DNA of 6,962 nucleotides from Alphaproteobacteria bacterium (GCA_021774995.1 JAJFIM010000355.1:1-6962); one strand, 5' to 3'; numbered from the stretch's first letter, positions 1 through 6,418 are shown. Notes: generated by a model from the sequence alone, not told the origin. Program-made: numbers and translations.

Positions 1-642
1 CTGCGCAATGGCCTCAATTGAACTTGCTTCAGATAGTGGCAGGCGCGCGCGCGTCGCCTCAAATTGCGCCTGGGTCTGGGCGCCGCTTGGCAACGTGAGT
101 CCCGGCGCCACCGCGCATACGCGGATATTGGGGGCGAGCGCCTGAGCCATGAGTTTAGTCACAGCTTCCAGCGCGATCTTGGACACCGTGTAGGTAAAAA
201 ACTCCGGATTAAGATTATCGACTTTCTGATCAAGGAGATTAATGATGCAGCCTGCATTTCCTTCCGGAAGCGCCGCCGCCATATCGCGGCTCAACAAGGC
301 CGGCGCGCGCAAATTAATGTTGATTTGTTCATCCCACAGGGAAGACGTGAAATTTGATGCGGTATCATAGTCAAAGGTCGACGCGTTATTGATCAGACAC
401 TGAGGGGGTCCAAGCGAACGGGCAATCGAGGGGATCAGGTTTTCCGTATCGGCAATTTGGGCCAGGTCCGCTCTAAACGCACGCGCTTTGCCCCCTTGTG
501 CGGCAATCTCATCTACAAGCATCTGCGCCAAGTCTTCAGACTGGTGATAATGCACTGCAATGGCGTAACCCCGCACCGCAAGCTTCAACGCCAAACCTCG
601 GCCCACGCGTTTTGAACTTCCAGTAATGAGGGCGGTTTTCAT
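1..642 (-). CDS. Pteridine-reductase-type SDR oxidoreductase (FolM/PruA-like), 3' end missing
   Basis: The 214 codons present start at the ATG (complement of 640-642) and stay open to the window edge, so the C-terminus is missing. The protein is a Rossmann-fold short-chain dehydrogenase: the nucleotide loop TGSSKRVG is at residues 7-14, NNAS at 85-88 and YTVSK at 151-155. The position 13 residues before Tyr151 is Asp138 (in LLDQK), not the Ser of classical SDRs. From family knowledge, Asp-Tyr-Lys with this spacing is the active site of Leishmania PTR1 and is also found in E. coli FolM, so NADPH-dependent reduction of a dihydropterin is the likely reaction. In Agrobacterium a related enzyme, PruA, makes a tetrahydropterin that controls a c-di-GMP enzyme. 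The gene lies 60 bases downstream of the glycosyltransferase on the same strand and is probably co-transcribed. The Shine-Dalgarno is weak. The family call is firm; the exact substrate (dihydromonapterin, dihydrobiopterin or dihydrofolate) is inferred. Confidence 0.88.
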   Translation of the reverse strand, partial: MKTALITGSSKRVGRGLALKLAVRGYAIAVHYHQSEDLAQMLVDEIAAQGGKARAFRADLAQIADTENLIPSIARSLGPPQCLINNASTFDYDTASNFTSSLWDEQININLRAPALLSRDMAAALPEGNAGCIINLLDQKVDNLNPEFFTYTVSKIALEAVTKLMAQALAPNIRVCAVAPGLTLPSGAQTQAQFEATRARLPLSEASSIEAIAQ

Positions 643-702
643 GAAAATTGTCTCAAGGTGATAAAGTGATATCGTACAGTGTTTTTACGAAAAATGGCCA
701 CT

Positions 703-1767
703 TTAGACGCAGAGTTCAAGCCAAGATTTAAGCCGGCCTGCATAAGAAAGAAGAGAAAACCTCTCTTCCACATGAGCGCGGCAGTCTAACCGCGAAATGC
801 AATCAATATGCGCCACTTTTTCAGCGGCCAGATGCCACGCATCTGCAAGCGCGAGATAGCCCGTGACGCCATCTGCTAATACTTCACGATTGGCGCCGCG
901 ATCATAAGCAATCACAGGCGTGCCGCAAGCCAAAGCCTCAATCGTCACAATGCCGAAGGCTTCACGCCACACTTGCGTTTGCAGCAACGCGCGGCCTGAA
1001 CCAAGAAACGCCAAAAAAGGCTTTCCACGCAGAAATCCGCGATAATCGATCTGCTCAGAGTATTCTTGTTTGAGCGCCCGCCAATACGCCTCATCGTCCA
1101 CGGCCCCGGCTATTCCTAAAGATTCGCCAATCCGGGCCGCTATTTTAAGGGCGTCTTCAAGCCCTTTTTCTGGCGATATGCGCCCGGCCCAAATCAGTCC
1201 TCTACTGGGCTGAGAACAAAAGGGATAGACGGCGCTGTCAAAGCCGATGGACAACAAAAAGGGTGCTTGCAGCCCTTGCAAATCCTCTGCTTGAGCCTTG
1301 GAGAGAACAGCAACGCGCCCAGGGAAGTCATGCGAAACTCGCACCATTTCCGAAACGGTTGCCTCATTGACCGCACCCATATTTGCTATGTGAGCCACCG
1401 GCGTCTTAAAAAAATCCGTTAAGTAATAAGGTAGCCAGTCCTGCGCAAAATTGAGAATGAGATCATACCCGCTCTGAAGTTCGAATGCCTTGCGCCACAT
1501 GGCGCCGAGCGCGCCACTGGAAGGAATTGAATACATCTCCGGCGCTGCGCGGGGAAGTCCCGCGAGCGAAGGCTGCAACGCGCCCTCAATCTCAATGAGC
1601 AATACGTTTTCCATAATTGAACCCGCCGGCGCAATCGCCGCCGCCCGATGCCCCAGAAGTCGCAGAGCCTTCACAGTCTGTTCAATATGCGTGGTGATGC
1701 CGCCCGCACCGCCAGATCCGAGCGGCGCCGCTGGAGGGGCCAAAATCAAAACATGCATGGACACCAC
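703..1767 (-). CDS. Family 4 glycosyltransferase, similar to tetrahydrobiopterin glucosyltransferase
   Basis: A 354-residue soluble GT-B enzyme. The N-terminal acceptor half opens with a hydrophobic strand and a Gly-rich loop (LGSGGAGGITTH, 16-27). The C-terminal donor half has GRISPEKG (195-202) with the Arg/Lys that bind the sugar-nucleotide diphosphate, then the GT4 E-x7-E motif from Glu269 to Glu277 and the segment ALACGTPVIAYDRG (278-291). The LILNFAQDWLPYYLTDFF stretch (103-120), followed by KTPVAH, and the PLGSGG opening closely recall the UDP-glucose:tetrahydrobiopterin glucosyltransferase of Synechococcus. That comparison is from memory, not an alignment. Retention of the sugar's anomeric configuration is expected for GT4. 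The adjacent pteridine-reductase-like gene fits a pterin acceptor. The start is uncertain: GTG at 1767 has AAAGG six bases upstream, GTG at 1764 is also possible, and ATG at 1758 gives the usual family N-terminus (MHVLILAPP) but is far from that AAAGG. A lipid- or polysaccharide-linked acceptor remains possible. Confidence 0.85.
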   Translation of the reverse strand: MVSMHVLILAPPAAPLGSGGAGGITTHIEQTVKALRLLGHRAAAIAPAGSIMENVLLIEIEGALQPSLAGLPRAAPEMYSIPSSGALGAMWRKAFELQSGYDLILNFAQDWLPYYLTDFFKTPVAHIANMGAVNEATVSEMVRVSHDFPGRVAVLSKAQAEDLQGLQAPFLLSIGFDSAVYPFCSQPSRGLIWAGRISPEKGLEDALKIAARIGESLGIAGAVDDEAYWRALKQEYSEQIDYRGFLRGKPFLAFLGSGRALLQTQVWREAFGIVTIEALACGTPVIAYDRGANREVLADGVTGYLALADAWHLAAEKVAHIDCISRLDCRAHVEERFSLLSYAGRLKSWLELCV

Positions 1768-1799
1768 GCAGCGCCTTTAGTCAAAGGAGGAATGTATTA

Positions 1800-1829
1800 G
1801 ATATAATTCTTGAAGTCTTGACGTCTTAA
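1800..1829 (-). promoter_or_regulatory. Possible promoter for the glycosyltransferase
   Basis: On the minus strand TTAAGA (complement of 1824-1829) and TATATC (complement of 1800-1805) are separated by 18 bases and lie about 35 bases upstream of the glycosyltransferase start. Both hexamers are imperfect. If real, the glycosyltransferase and the SDR can be transcribed independently of the TPR gene 92 bases upstream. The assignment rests on pattern only. Confidence 0.25.
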
Positions 1830-1859
1830 AACACAGAGAAATTACAAAATGGATTTGCC

Positions 1860-2384
1860 TTAACTCCCCTGCCCGTTCTTTAACCGGGCAACCAGCCAGT
1901 GGGGACGATGCCCAAGCTCATACGCTGTTCGCCAATTCTCAATAGCTTTTTCGTGCTGAAGAAGAAGCTCATACTCATTTCCGCGATTTACATAAGCCAG
2001 AGCGTCTTTGTCATTAATCTCAATCGCCTTGGTCAGATCTTCAACCGCTAATTCGTGTAAACCCTGCTTGCCATAAACCAGAGCACGGTTGCTGTAAGCT
2101 TCGTTAAAATGCGGTTTTATACTGATTGCGCGGGTGTAATCTTTAATGGCTTCCACTTCCCGCTCAATCTTGAAGTTGACATTGCCGCGATTGTAAACGG
2201 CGATTGCCAGGCTGTTCTGTGTCAATTCTTGCGACCCGATGGCTGAGTCATAAAATTGCAAGGCAAGTTCATAATTCTGCGAGATCTCGGCATGTACGCC
2301 GCGCGCGAGATCCGCTTTGCCGTCCGCCCAAACGGTTGAGATCGTCGCGAAATAGAGAACCGCAATTATATGTACCCGTATCAT
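1860..2384 (-). CDS. Exported tetratricopeptide-repeat protein
   Basis: 174 residues. Residues 1-20 form a short signal peptide: Arg3, a hydrophobic core (HIIAVLYFATISTV) and a signal peptidase I-type site after VWA (18-20), so the mature protein should be periplasmic or secreted. The remainder is tetratricopeptide repeats. A degenerate unit spans about 24-56, and three better ones about 60-93, 94-127 and 128-160, with typical signatures such as AVYNRGN, AYSNRALVYGKQG and AYVNRGNEYE and Pro or Asp at repeat ends. TPR units stack into a superhelix that binds peptides or proteins; no enzymatic domain is present, so it is probably an adaptor or assembly factor. The ATG start has AGGA ten bases upstream. 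The gene is followed after 92 bases by the glycosyltransferase and is divergent from qmcA. By eye it is less G+C-rich than its neighbours. The partner cannot be inferred from sequence. Confidence 0.88.
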   Translation of the reverse strand: MIRVHIIAVLYFATISTVWADGKADLARGVHAEISQNYELALQFYDSAIGSQELTQNSLAIAVYNRGNVNFKIEREVEAIKDYTRAISIKPHFNEAYSNRALVYGKQGLHELAVEDLTKAIEINDKDALAYVNRGNEYELLLQHEKAIENWRTAYELGHRPHWLVARLKNGQGS

Positions 2385-2434
2385 ATCCTGGCATTCCTGT
2401 TTTTTTCATTTACAAGTTACGAGCGGATGGGGTC

Positions 2435-2464
2435 ATCTTACCATATATCAGAGGTAGAAGTGAA
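2435..2464 (-). promoter_or_regulatory. Probable promoter for the TPR-protein gene
   Basis: On the minus strand TTCACT (complement of 2459-2464) and TAAGAT (complement of 2435-2440) are 18 bases apart. The -10 lies about 50 bases upstream of the TPR gene ATG, in an A+T-rich divergent intergenic region. Each hexamer matches four of six sigma-70 consensus positions, so this is a plausible but unproven promoter. Confidence 0.33.
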
Positions 2465-2527
2465 CATAAGTTCAGGAATTTATTCATTACACTTCCTTAA
2501 TTCCAAATGTCAAAATCCCGAAAAAGT

Positions 2528-2539
2528 CCGGTTAACCGG
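2528..2539. repeat. Perfect 12-base palindrome, possible operator
   Basis: CCGGTTAACCGG is a perfect inverted repeat without a spacer. After a three-base mismatch on each side the symmetry resumes: GAAAA at 2520-2524 pairs with TTTTC at 2543-2547, giving a 28-base quasi-palindrome. It lies between the divergent TPR and qmcA genes, upstream of both, so a terminator role is unlikely. A dimeric regulator binding site is a reasonable reading. The palindrome is directly visible; its function is inferred. Confidence 0.5.
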
Positions 2540-2553
2540 CAATTTTCTTAGGG

Positions 2554-2581
2554 TTTTCCTACGATAAGCCCATGCTAGGAT
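2554..2581 (+). promoter_or_regulatory. Weak candidate promoter for the qmcA-nfeD operon
   Basis: The best -10-like element is TGCTAGGAT, an extended -10 form with hexamer TAGGAT at 2576-2581, about 40 bases upstream of the qmcA start. The -35 partner TTTTCC (2554-2559, 16-base spacer) is poor. The palindrome at 2528-2539 lies just upstream of it. Low confidence. Confidence 0.2.
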
Positions 2582-2620
2582 GGTTAACTTATTGATTCGA
2601 TTTAGCAAGGGGAGCATGTG

Positions 2621-3586
2621 ATGGGCTTTTCGATGTTTGCGCTTGTGGTCTTGGCTCTGGGCATTCTCATCGTCTTCATGGGGGTGAAGACGGTTCGCCA
2701 AGGCTTTGAGTATACAATCGAGCGTTGGGGGCGTTATACGCGCACCCTGCAACCCGGTCTGCATCTCATAGTCCCCATGGTGGACCGGATCGGCGCCAAG
2801 ATTAACATGCAAGAGCAAGTGCTCGACATACCCAGCCAAGAAGTTATCACCAAAGACAACGCCATGGTGCGCGTCGACGGCGTCGTTTTTTTTCAAGTCC
2901 TTGACGCCGCCAAGGCCGCCTATGAAGTGCGCTCTCTCACAAACGCCATACTCAACCTCACCATGACCAATGTGCGCACCGTCATGGGCTCCATGGATTT
3001 GGACGAATTGCTTTCCCAGCGCGATCAAATCAACGCCAAACTTTTGGGCGTGGTGGACGACGCCACCGCCCCTTGGGGCATCAAAGTGACGCGCATTGAA
3101 ATCAAGGATATGGAGCCGCAACAAGACTTGGTCGAAGCCATGGCGCGTCAAATGAAAGCGGAGCGGGAAAAGCGCGCAAACATTTTAGAAGCGGAAGGCT
3201 TTCGCCAGGCCGAGATCTTGAAAGCGGAAGGCGAAAAGCAAGCCGCCATTTTGGAAGCCGAAGGACGGCGGGAAGCAGCCTACCGCGACGCCGAGGCGCG
3301 TGAGCGCGAAGCGGAAGCCGAAGCCAAAGCCACCACCATGGTGTCTGACGCCATCGGAGCGGGGAATGTTCAGGCCATCAATTATTTTGTCGCGCAAAAA
3401 TATGTCGAGACCTTGAGTGATTTCGCCAAGGCGCCCAATCAAAAAATTATTTTCATGCCGATGGAAACTTCCGGCGTGATTGGGTCATTAGGCGGCATTG
3501 CCGAGTTGTGGAAAGACGCGCGCGGCGATGACGGGCCCGGCGGGGGTGGCGGACCCCGCGTCCCAAATATAACTCGGGGGGCTTAA
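2621..3586 (+). CDS. qmcA: QmcA-like SPFH/stomatin-family membrane protein
   Basis: 321 residues from the ATG at 2621. One N-terminal membrane anchor (about 4-22) is followed by an SPFH/Band 7 domain (about 24-180) and an Ala/Glu-rich coiled coil (about 170-240) with three A-E-G repeats (EAEG 190, KAEG 201, EAEG 212). The closing region has INYFVAQKY (253-261) and a GSLGGIAEL segment. The whole protein matches E. coli QmcA (YbbK), as recalled, almost end to end, including the RYTRTLQPGL and QVLDIPSQEVI stretches. SPFH proteins form large membrane-bound rings or microdomain scaffolds; QmcA was found as a multicopy suppressor of an ftsH htpX double mutant, linking it to membrane protein quality control. 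The start follows AAGGGGAG (2607-2614) by six bases; a GTG at 2618 is in frame but too close to it. A Gly-rich tail (306-311) ends the protein. NfeD follows immediately, the usual pairing for this subfamily. Confidence 0.95.
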   Translation: MGFSMFALVVLALGILIVFMGVKTVRQGFEYTIERWGRYTRTLQPGLHLIVPMVDRIGAKINMQEQVLDIPSQEVITKDNAMVRVDGVVFFQVLDAAKAAYEVRSLTNAILNLTMTNVRTVMGSMDLDELLSQRDQINAKLLGVVDDATAPWGIKVTRIEIKDMEPQQDLVEAMARQMKAEREKRANILEAEGFRQAEILKAEGEKQAAILEAEGRREAAYRDAEAREREAEAEAKATTMVSDAIGAGNVQAINYFVAQKYVETLSDFAKAPNQKIIFMPMETSGVIGSLGGIAELWKDARGDDGPGGGGGPRVPNITRGA

Positions 3587-4039
3587 ATGGACGATTTTCA
3601 GTTACTTGAATCGTTGAATCACTGGACGTGGTGGGCATTTGGCGTCGTGCTGGTGATTTTAGAAATTCTGGCGCCGGGCGCCGTTTTTGTGTGGCTGGGC
3701 ATTGCGGCGGGGATCATGGGGTTTGTCGCACTGATTGGCCCTGGCATGTCCTGGGAGGTGCAGATTACACTCTTCGCGGTTTTGTCCGTGGTGTCCGTAG
3801 TTGCGGGCCGCATGTATGTGCGTCGCCATCCAACGCATACAGAAGATACCGGTCTCAATCGGCGCGGCGAACAATATATCGGCCGCCTTTTCACTCTGGA
3901 TGAACCCATTGTCAACGGCAACGGCAAGATGGTGATTGATGACACTACATGGAAAATTGAAGGCGAAGACCTGCCCGCTGGAACGCGCGTGAAGGTCACC
4001 GGCGTCTCCGGCGTCCTGCTGCAAGTGGAAACGGCGTAA
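3587..4039 (+). CDS. NfeD-family membrane protein (YbbJ-like), partner of QmcA
   Basis: 150 residues, the typical length of the short NfeD1b/YbbJ class that lacks the ClpP-like protease domain of long NfeD proteins. Three hydrophobic segments at about 15-30, 33-51 and 57-76 anchor it in the inner membrane. A soluble C-terminal OB-fold domain covers about 90-150, with the diagnostic LNRRGEQYIGR (90-100), PIVNGNGKM (107-115) and EGEDLPAGTRVKV (125-137). NfeD OB-domains are thought to work with SPFH partners in membrane organisation or protein quality control. Its ATG directly abuts the qmcA stop (TAAATG), so the two are translationally coupled; a G-rich stretch (CGGGGGG) just upstream can serve as Shine-Dalgarno. 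The gene ends 12 bases before the convergent kinase gene, with no clear stem-loop terminator in the gap. No protease catalytic residues are present, so it is not itself a peptidase. Confidence 0.93.
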   Translation: MDDFQLLESLNHWTWWAFGVVLVILEILAPGAVFVWLGIAAGIMGFVALIGPGMSWEVQITLFAVLSVVSVVAGRMYVRRHPTHTEDTGLNRRGEQYIGRLFTLDEPIVNGNGKMVIDDTTWKIEGEDLPAGTRVKVTGVSGVLLQVETA

Positions 4040-4051
4040 GCTTCTCGCAAG

Positions 4052-5080
4052 TCAAAAACTCAAATAACTCTCAGACAGAGAGCACGCTTTGGCGATCAAC
4101 ATCGGCGTAAGTTCTTTGGCCGTGTCGGTTTCCTGGCGGGTGTGCACCCAGCCCAGATATGTGAAAGCGCGCGCCAGAAAGAAAAGCGGAAGCTGCGCGA
4201 CCTGGGAGTCTGGCAAAGACCGGTGCATACGGTAGCCTTCGATCAACGCCTCAAAGGCCGCATCGTAATGCGGCTCGCCCATTTCAAAATAAAGCGCCGT
4301 AGCGATCTCGAACAAATGCCAGCCGAAACCTGCATCGTCAAAATCAATAAGACGCACGCGGTCTCCATCGAGCAGTAGATTTTCCGCCACAAAATCGGCA
4401 TGGATAAGAGAGTACATCTCTGTATTTTCCGCGTCCGCTCCATAACGCAAAAGATCTTCATGAACGCGCGCGCGCGCCCTTAAAATCAAGTCACGCTGGG
4501 TTTGGGTGAGCGCCTGCAATTCCCAGAAGCGGCCCCAGAAGGGCGCCTCCCCCGTCAGTCCGTCAGCGTCCCAAGAGTGCCGCGTAAAACCTTTGGGCAA
4601 GGTCCAGGCCGTCGCCTGATTGTGCAGCCGCGCCGCCAGCCCGCCGATCGTATGATAAACGCTGCGCACCCGCCCCAGATCCGCCGCCACCCCTTCTTCA
4701 ACCGATCCAAATTGAGCGCCGTCAACCCATTCAAAGATATCAACCTGACGGGTTTCCGGAACGCCGTCATGAGCGATGAGCGCAAAATTTTCGCCCGTAG
4801 CAAGCGGAACGACAGTGGGGACGTCAAGACCTGATTCTTGAAGCGCGGAGATCCAGTGCAATTCAGAACGCAACGCCGCATCTGAATGATATCCATGGCG
4901 ATGAACGCGCAGAGCATAAAGCGCGCCGCTTGCGGTCTTGACTTTAAACACGGCGTTTTCACGATATTTGATGAGATCAAGTTCGACTGCATCCAGACCC
5001 CATGCGCGCAAAGCTCTGTGAGCCAACCGCGCAAGCCGCCTCTCCTGCTCTTTGGACTCTACCCCATAAAAATCCGTCAT
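4052..5080 (-). CDS. APH-fold small-molecule kinase, hydroxylysine-kinase-like
   Basis: 342 residues with the aminoglycoside phosphotransferase/choline kinase fold. The N-lobe has an N-A-V-F-K strand (42-46) and YALRVHRHGYHS (55-66). The C-lobe has the Brenner motif HADFVAEN (227-234, catalytic Asp229 and Asn234) and the metal-binding DFDD (246-249). The usual nucleotide-binding Lys appears to be Arg58, a substitution that, as I recall, is common in this subfamily. It should transfer the ATP gamma-phosphate to a hydroxyl of a small amino compound. The gene starts 15 bases after the aminotransferase stop; an AAGGAG that overlaps that stop is its likely Shine-Dalgarno, so the two are one operon. 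A kinase next to an AGXT2-like PLP enzyme parallels animal 5-hydroxylysine kinase and phosphohydroxylysine phospho-lyase. Antibiotic resistance is unlikely given this context. The substrate is unproven; homoserine, ethanolamine and methylthioribose kinases share the fold. Confidence 0.88.
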   Translation of the reverse strand: MTDFYGVESKEQERRLARLAHRALRAWGLDAVELDLIKYRENAVFKVKTASGALYALRVHRHGYHSDAALRSELHWISALQESGLDVPTVVPLATGENFALIAHDGVPETRQVDIFEWVDGAQFGSVEEGVAADLGRVRSVYHTIGGLAARLHNQATAWTLPKGFTRHSWDADGLTGEAPFWGRFWELQALTQTQRDLILRARARVHEDLLRYGADAENTEMYSLIHADFVAENLLLDGDRVRLIDFDDAGFGWHLFEIATALYFEMGEPHYDAAFEALIEGYRMHRSLPDSQVAQLPLFFLARAFTYLGWVHTRQETDTAKELTPMLIAKACSLSESYLSF

Positions 5081-5095
5081 GACCTCGCCTTCTCC

Positions 5096-6382
5096 TTAAA
5101 GCTCTGCAAAACATTCATCCAGCGCCGACAATAGAAGGTGAGCATGATCTTTTGAGAACGGCATGGGCGGGCGCATCTTGAGGATATTGTCGCCGCGCCC
5201 GATGCGGCTGATCAGAACGCCTTTCTGGCGCATGGCGTTGACCAGCCTGCCCGCTTGCCCGCCCGCCGGCTCTTTGCTCACCCGGTCCGCGACCAGTTCA
5301 ACGGCAAAAAACAAGCCTTTTGCGCGCACATCGCCGATGAGGTCGTATTTCGTCTGCAAGCGGCGCAAACCATCGGCCACGTAACCCCCCACGGCAATTG
5401 CGTTCTCAAGCAGTTTTTCGCCTTCGATAACATCCAACACCGCCATGCCCACGGCGCAGGACACCGGATTGCCGCCAAATGTATTGAAATACATCCCGTA
5501 CTCCCCGAAGGCGTCGATCAAATCGGCGCGCGCCACCACGCCGGATATCGGATGGCCATTGCCCATGGGCTTGCCCAGTGTCACGATATCGGGAATCGCG
5601 CCGTCCCACTGATGCCCCCACCAATGGCGCCCGGTGCGGCCAAAACCCCCTTGAATTTCATCGGCAATATATAGCCCGCCCGCGCGGCGCACATGGGCAA
5701 CGGCTTTATTCAGAAAGCCGGCGGGGACATTCAACAGTCCTTCATTGGCGAATTCAGGACAGATCAATAAACCCGCCAGTTTGACGCCTTCGTTTTCAAA
5801 CTCGGCGATCGCTTGAGCGACTCGGTCCGCATAAGCCTCCCCCAATGCGTCCCCTGACAACCCGTCCAAAGCACGATATGAATCAGGAATCGGAAATATT
5901 TTGACGTTTTTCGCGTATCGCGCTTCCGGCATAAAAGCAGAGCCAAGTTCGGCGACGGCGGTTGTATTGCCATGATAGGCAAAATCAGTGACGATTATGC
6001 CTGCGCCGCCCGTACAATGCCGCGCCATACGCAAAGCAATCTCATTGGCTTCTGAACCAGTACAGGCAAACATCGCCATGGAGAGAGAGTCGTCAAACTT
6101 TGAAATCAAGCGCGCGGCATACTCAAGGATGTTCTCATTCAAATAGCGCGTATGCACGTTCAGCATTGAAGCCTGACGCGTCAGCGCGGCCACCACATGG
6201 GGGTGACAGTGCCCAACATGAGGCACATTGTTATAGACATCGAGATATTGCCTGTCGTCCGCATCATAGAGCCAGACCCCTTCTCCGCGCACCACATGCA
6301 ACGGCTCGTCATAAAACAGCGGGGCGCGCTTGCCGATCAGACGATAACGCCTCTCCAATAATTCAGTCGTGCGCGCGTTCAT
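5096..6382 (-). CDS. Class III PLP-dependent aminotransferase or phospho-lyase (AGXT2/ETNPPL/PHYKPL-like)
   Basis: 428 residues, full length for a fold-type I class III aminotransferase. Visible PLP-site motifs are GSEAN (109-113, phosphate binding), YHG (136-138, ring stacking), the cofactor-nitrogen Asp in ADEIQ (Asp241), the Schiff-base lysine in TLGKPMGNG (Lys271) and NTFGGNP (300-306) at the dimer interface. The stretch NNVPHVGHCHP (51-61) and RYLNENILEYAARL (79-92) closely recall vertebrate AGXT2L1/AGXT2L2, which are not transaminases but phospho-lyases acting on phosphoethanolamine and 5-phosphohydroxylysine. With a kinase immediately downstream, phosphate elimination from a phosphorylated amino alcohol or amino acid, giving an aldehyde or semialdehyde plus ammonia and phosphate, is the preferred inference. 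Transamination (alanine-glyoxylate or omega-amino acid type) is the alternative. The ATG is preceded by a strong AAGGAGGG Shine-Dalgarno that can pair with an upstream ACCCTCC. Confidence 0.92.
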   Translation of the reverse strand: MNARTTELLERRYRLIGKRAPLFYDEPLHVVRGEGVWLYDADDRQYLDVYNNVPHVGHCHPHVVAALTRQASMLNVHTRYLNENILEYAARLISKFDDSLSMAMFACTGSEANEIALRMARHCTGGAGIIVTDFAYHGNTTAVAELGSAFMPEARYAKNVKIFPIPDSYRALDGLSGDALGEAYADRVAQAIAEFENEGVKLAGLLICPEFANEGLLNVPAGFLNKAVAHVRRAGGLYIADEIQGGFGRTGRHWWGHQWDGAIPDIVTLGKPMGNGHPISGVVARADLIDAFGEYGMYFNTFGGNPVSCAVGMAVLDVIEGEKLLENAIAVGGYVADGLRRLQTKYDLIGDVRAKGLFFAVELVADRVSKEPAGGQAGRLVNAMRQKGVLISRIGRGDNILKMRPPMPFSKDHAHLLLSALDECFAEL

Positions 6383-6389
6383 CGTTTTG

Positions 6390-6418
6390 ACCCTCCTTCC
6401 TTCACCAGACCGGAGGGT
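6390..6418 (-). promoter_or_regulatory. Inverted repeat pairing the aminotransferase Shine-Dalgarno
   Basis: In the mRNA of the aminotransferase gene, ACCCTCC (complement of 6412-6418) can pair over seven bases with GGAGGGT (complement of 6390-6396), leaving a 15-base loop. The 3' arm contains the Shine-Dalgarno core, which lies eight to nine bases before the ATG at 6382. Pairing would hide the ribosome binding site, so this may be a translational switch or an upstream-binding target. The complementarity is seen directly; its regulatory role is inferred. No known riboswitch consensus is recognised in the 182-base divergent region (6383-6564), which otherwise shows no convincing promoter. Confidence 0.4.

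Noticed and set aside
64..357. Plus-strand 97-residue open frame opposite the left-edge SDR
   Set aside because: The minus strand encodes a complete set of SDR motifs here; the plus-strand product is Arg-rich shadow sequence.
1782..1800. Plus-strand AAAGGAGG followed by ATG
   Set aside because: The strong Shine-Dalgarno look is misleading: the ATG at 1792 is followed by one codon and a TAG, and no plus-strand gene follows.
1818..1845. TTGACG on the plus strand as a -35 element
   Set aside because: There is no good -10 at the right distance and no plus-strand gene downstream; both flanking genes run on the minus strand.
2510..3151. A 213-residue open frame on the minus strand opposite qmcA
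   Set aside because: It is antisense to a clearly real, highly conserved gene, is rich in His/Gly/Asp as expected from the complement, and shows no domain. It is a codon-bias shadow.
3619..4050. Long minus-strand open frames opposite nfeD
   Set aside because: NfeD is well supported in the other strand; the antisense products are Thr/Ser/Pro-rich with no recognisable motif.
4040..4051. Terminator between the convergent nfeD and kinase genes
   Set aside because: The 12-base gap and its flanks show no stable GC stem followed by a T-run on either strand.
4052..5080. Aminoglycoside resistance gene
   Set aside because: The fold is shared, but operon pairing with an AGXT2-like PLP enzyme and absence of any mobile-element context favour a metabolic kinase.
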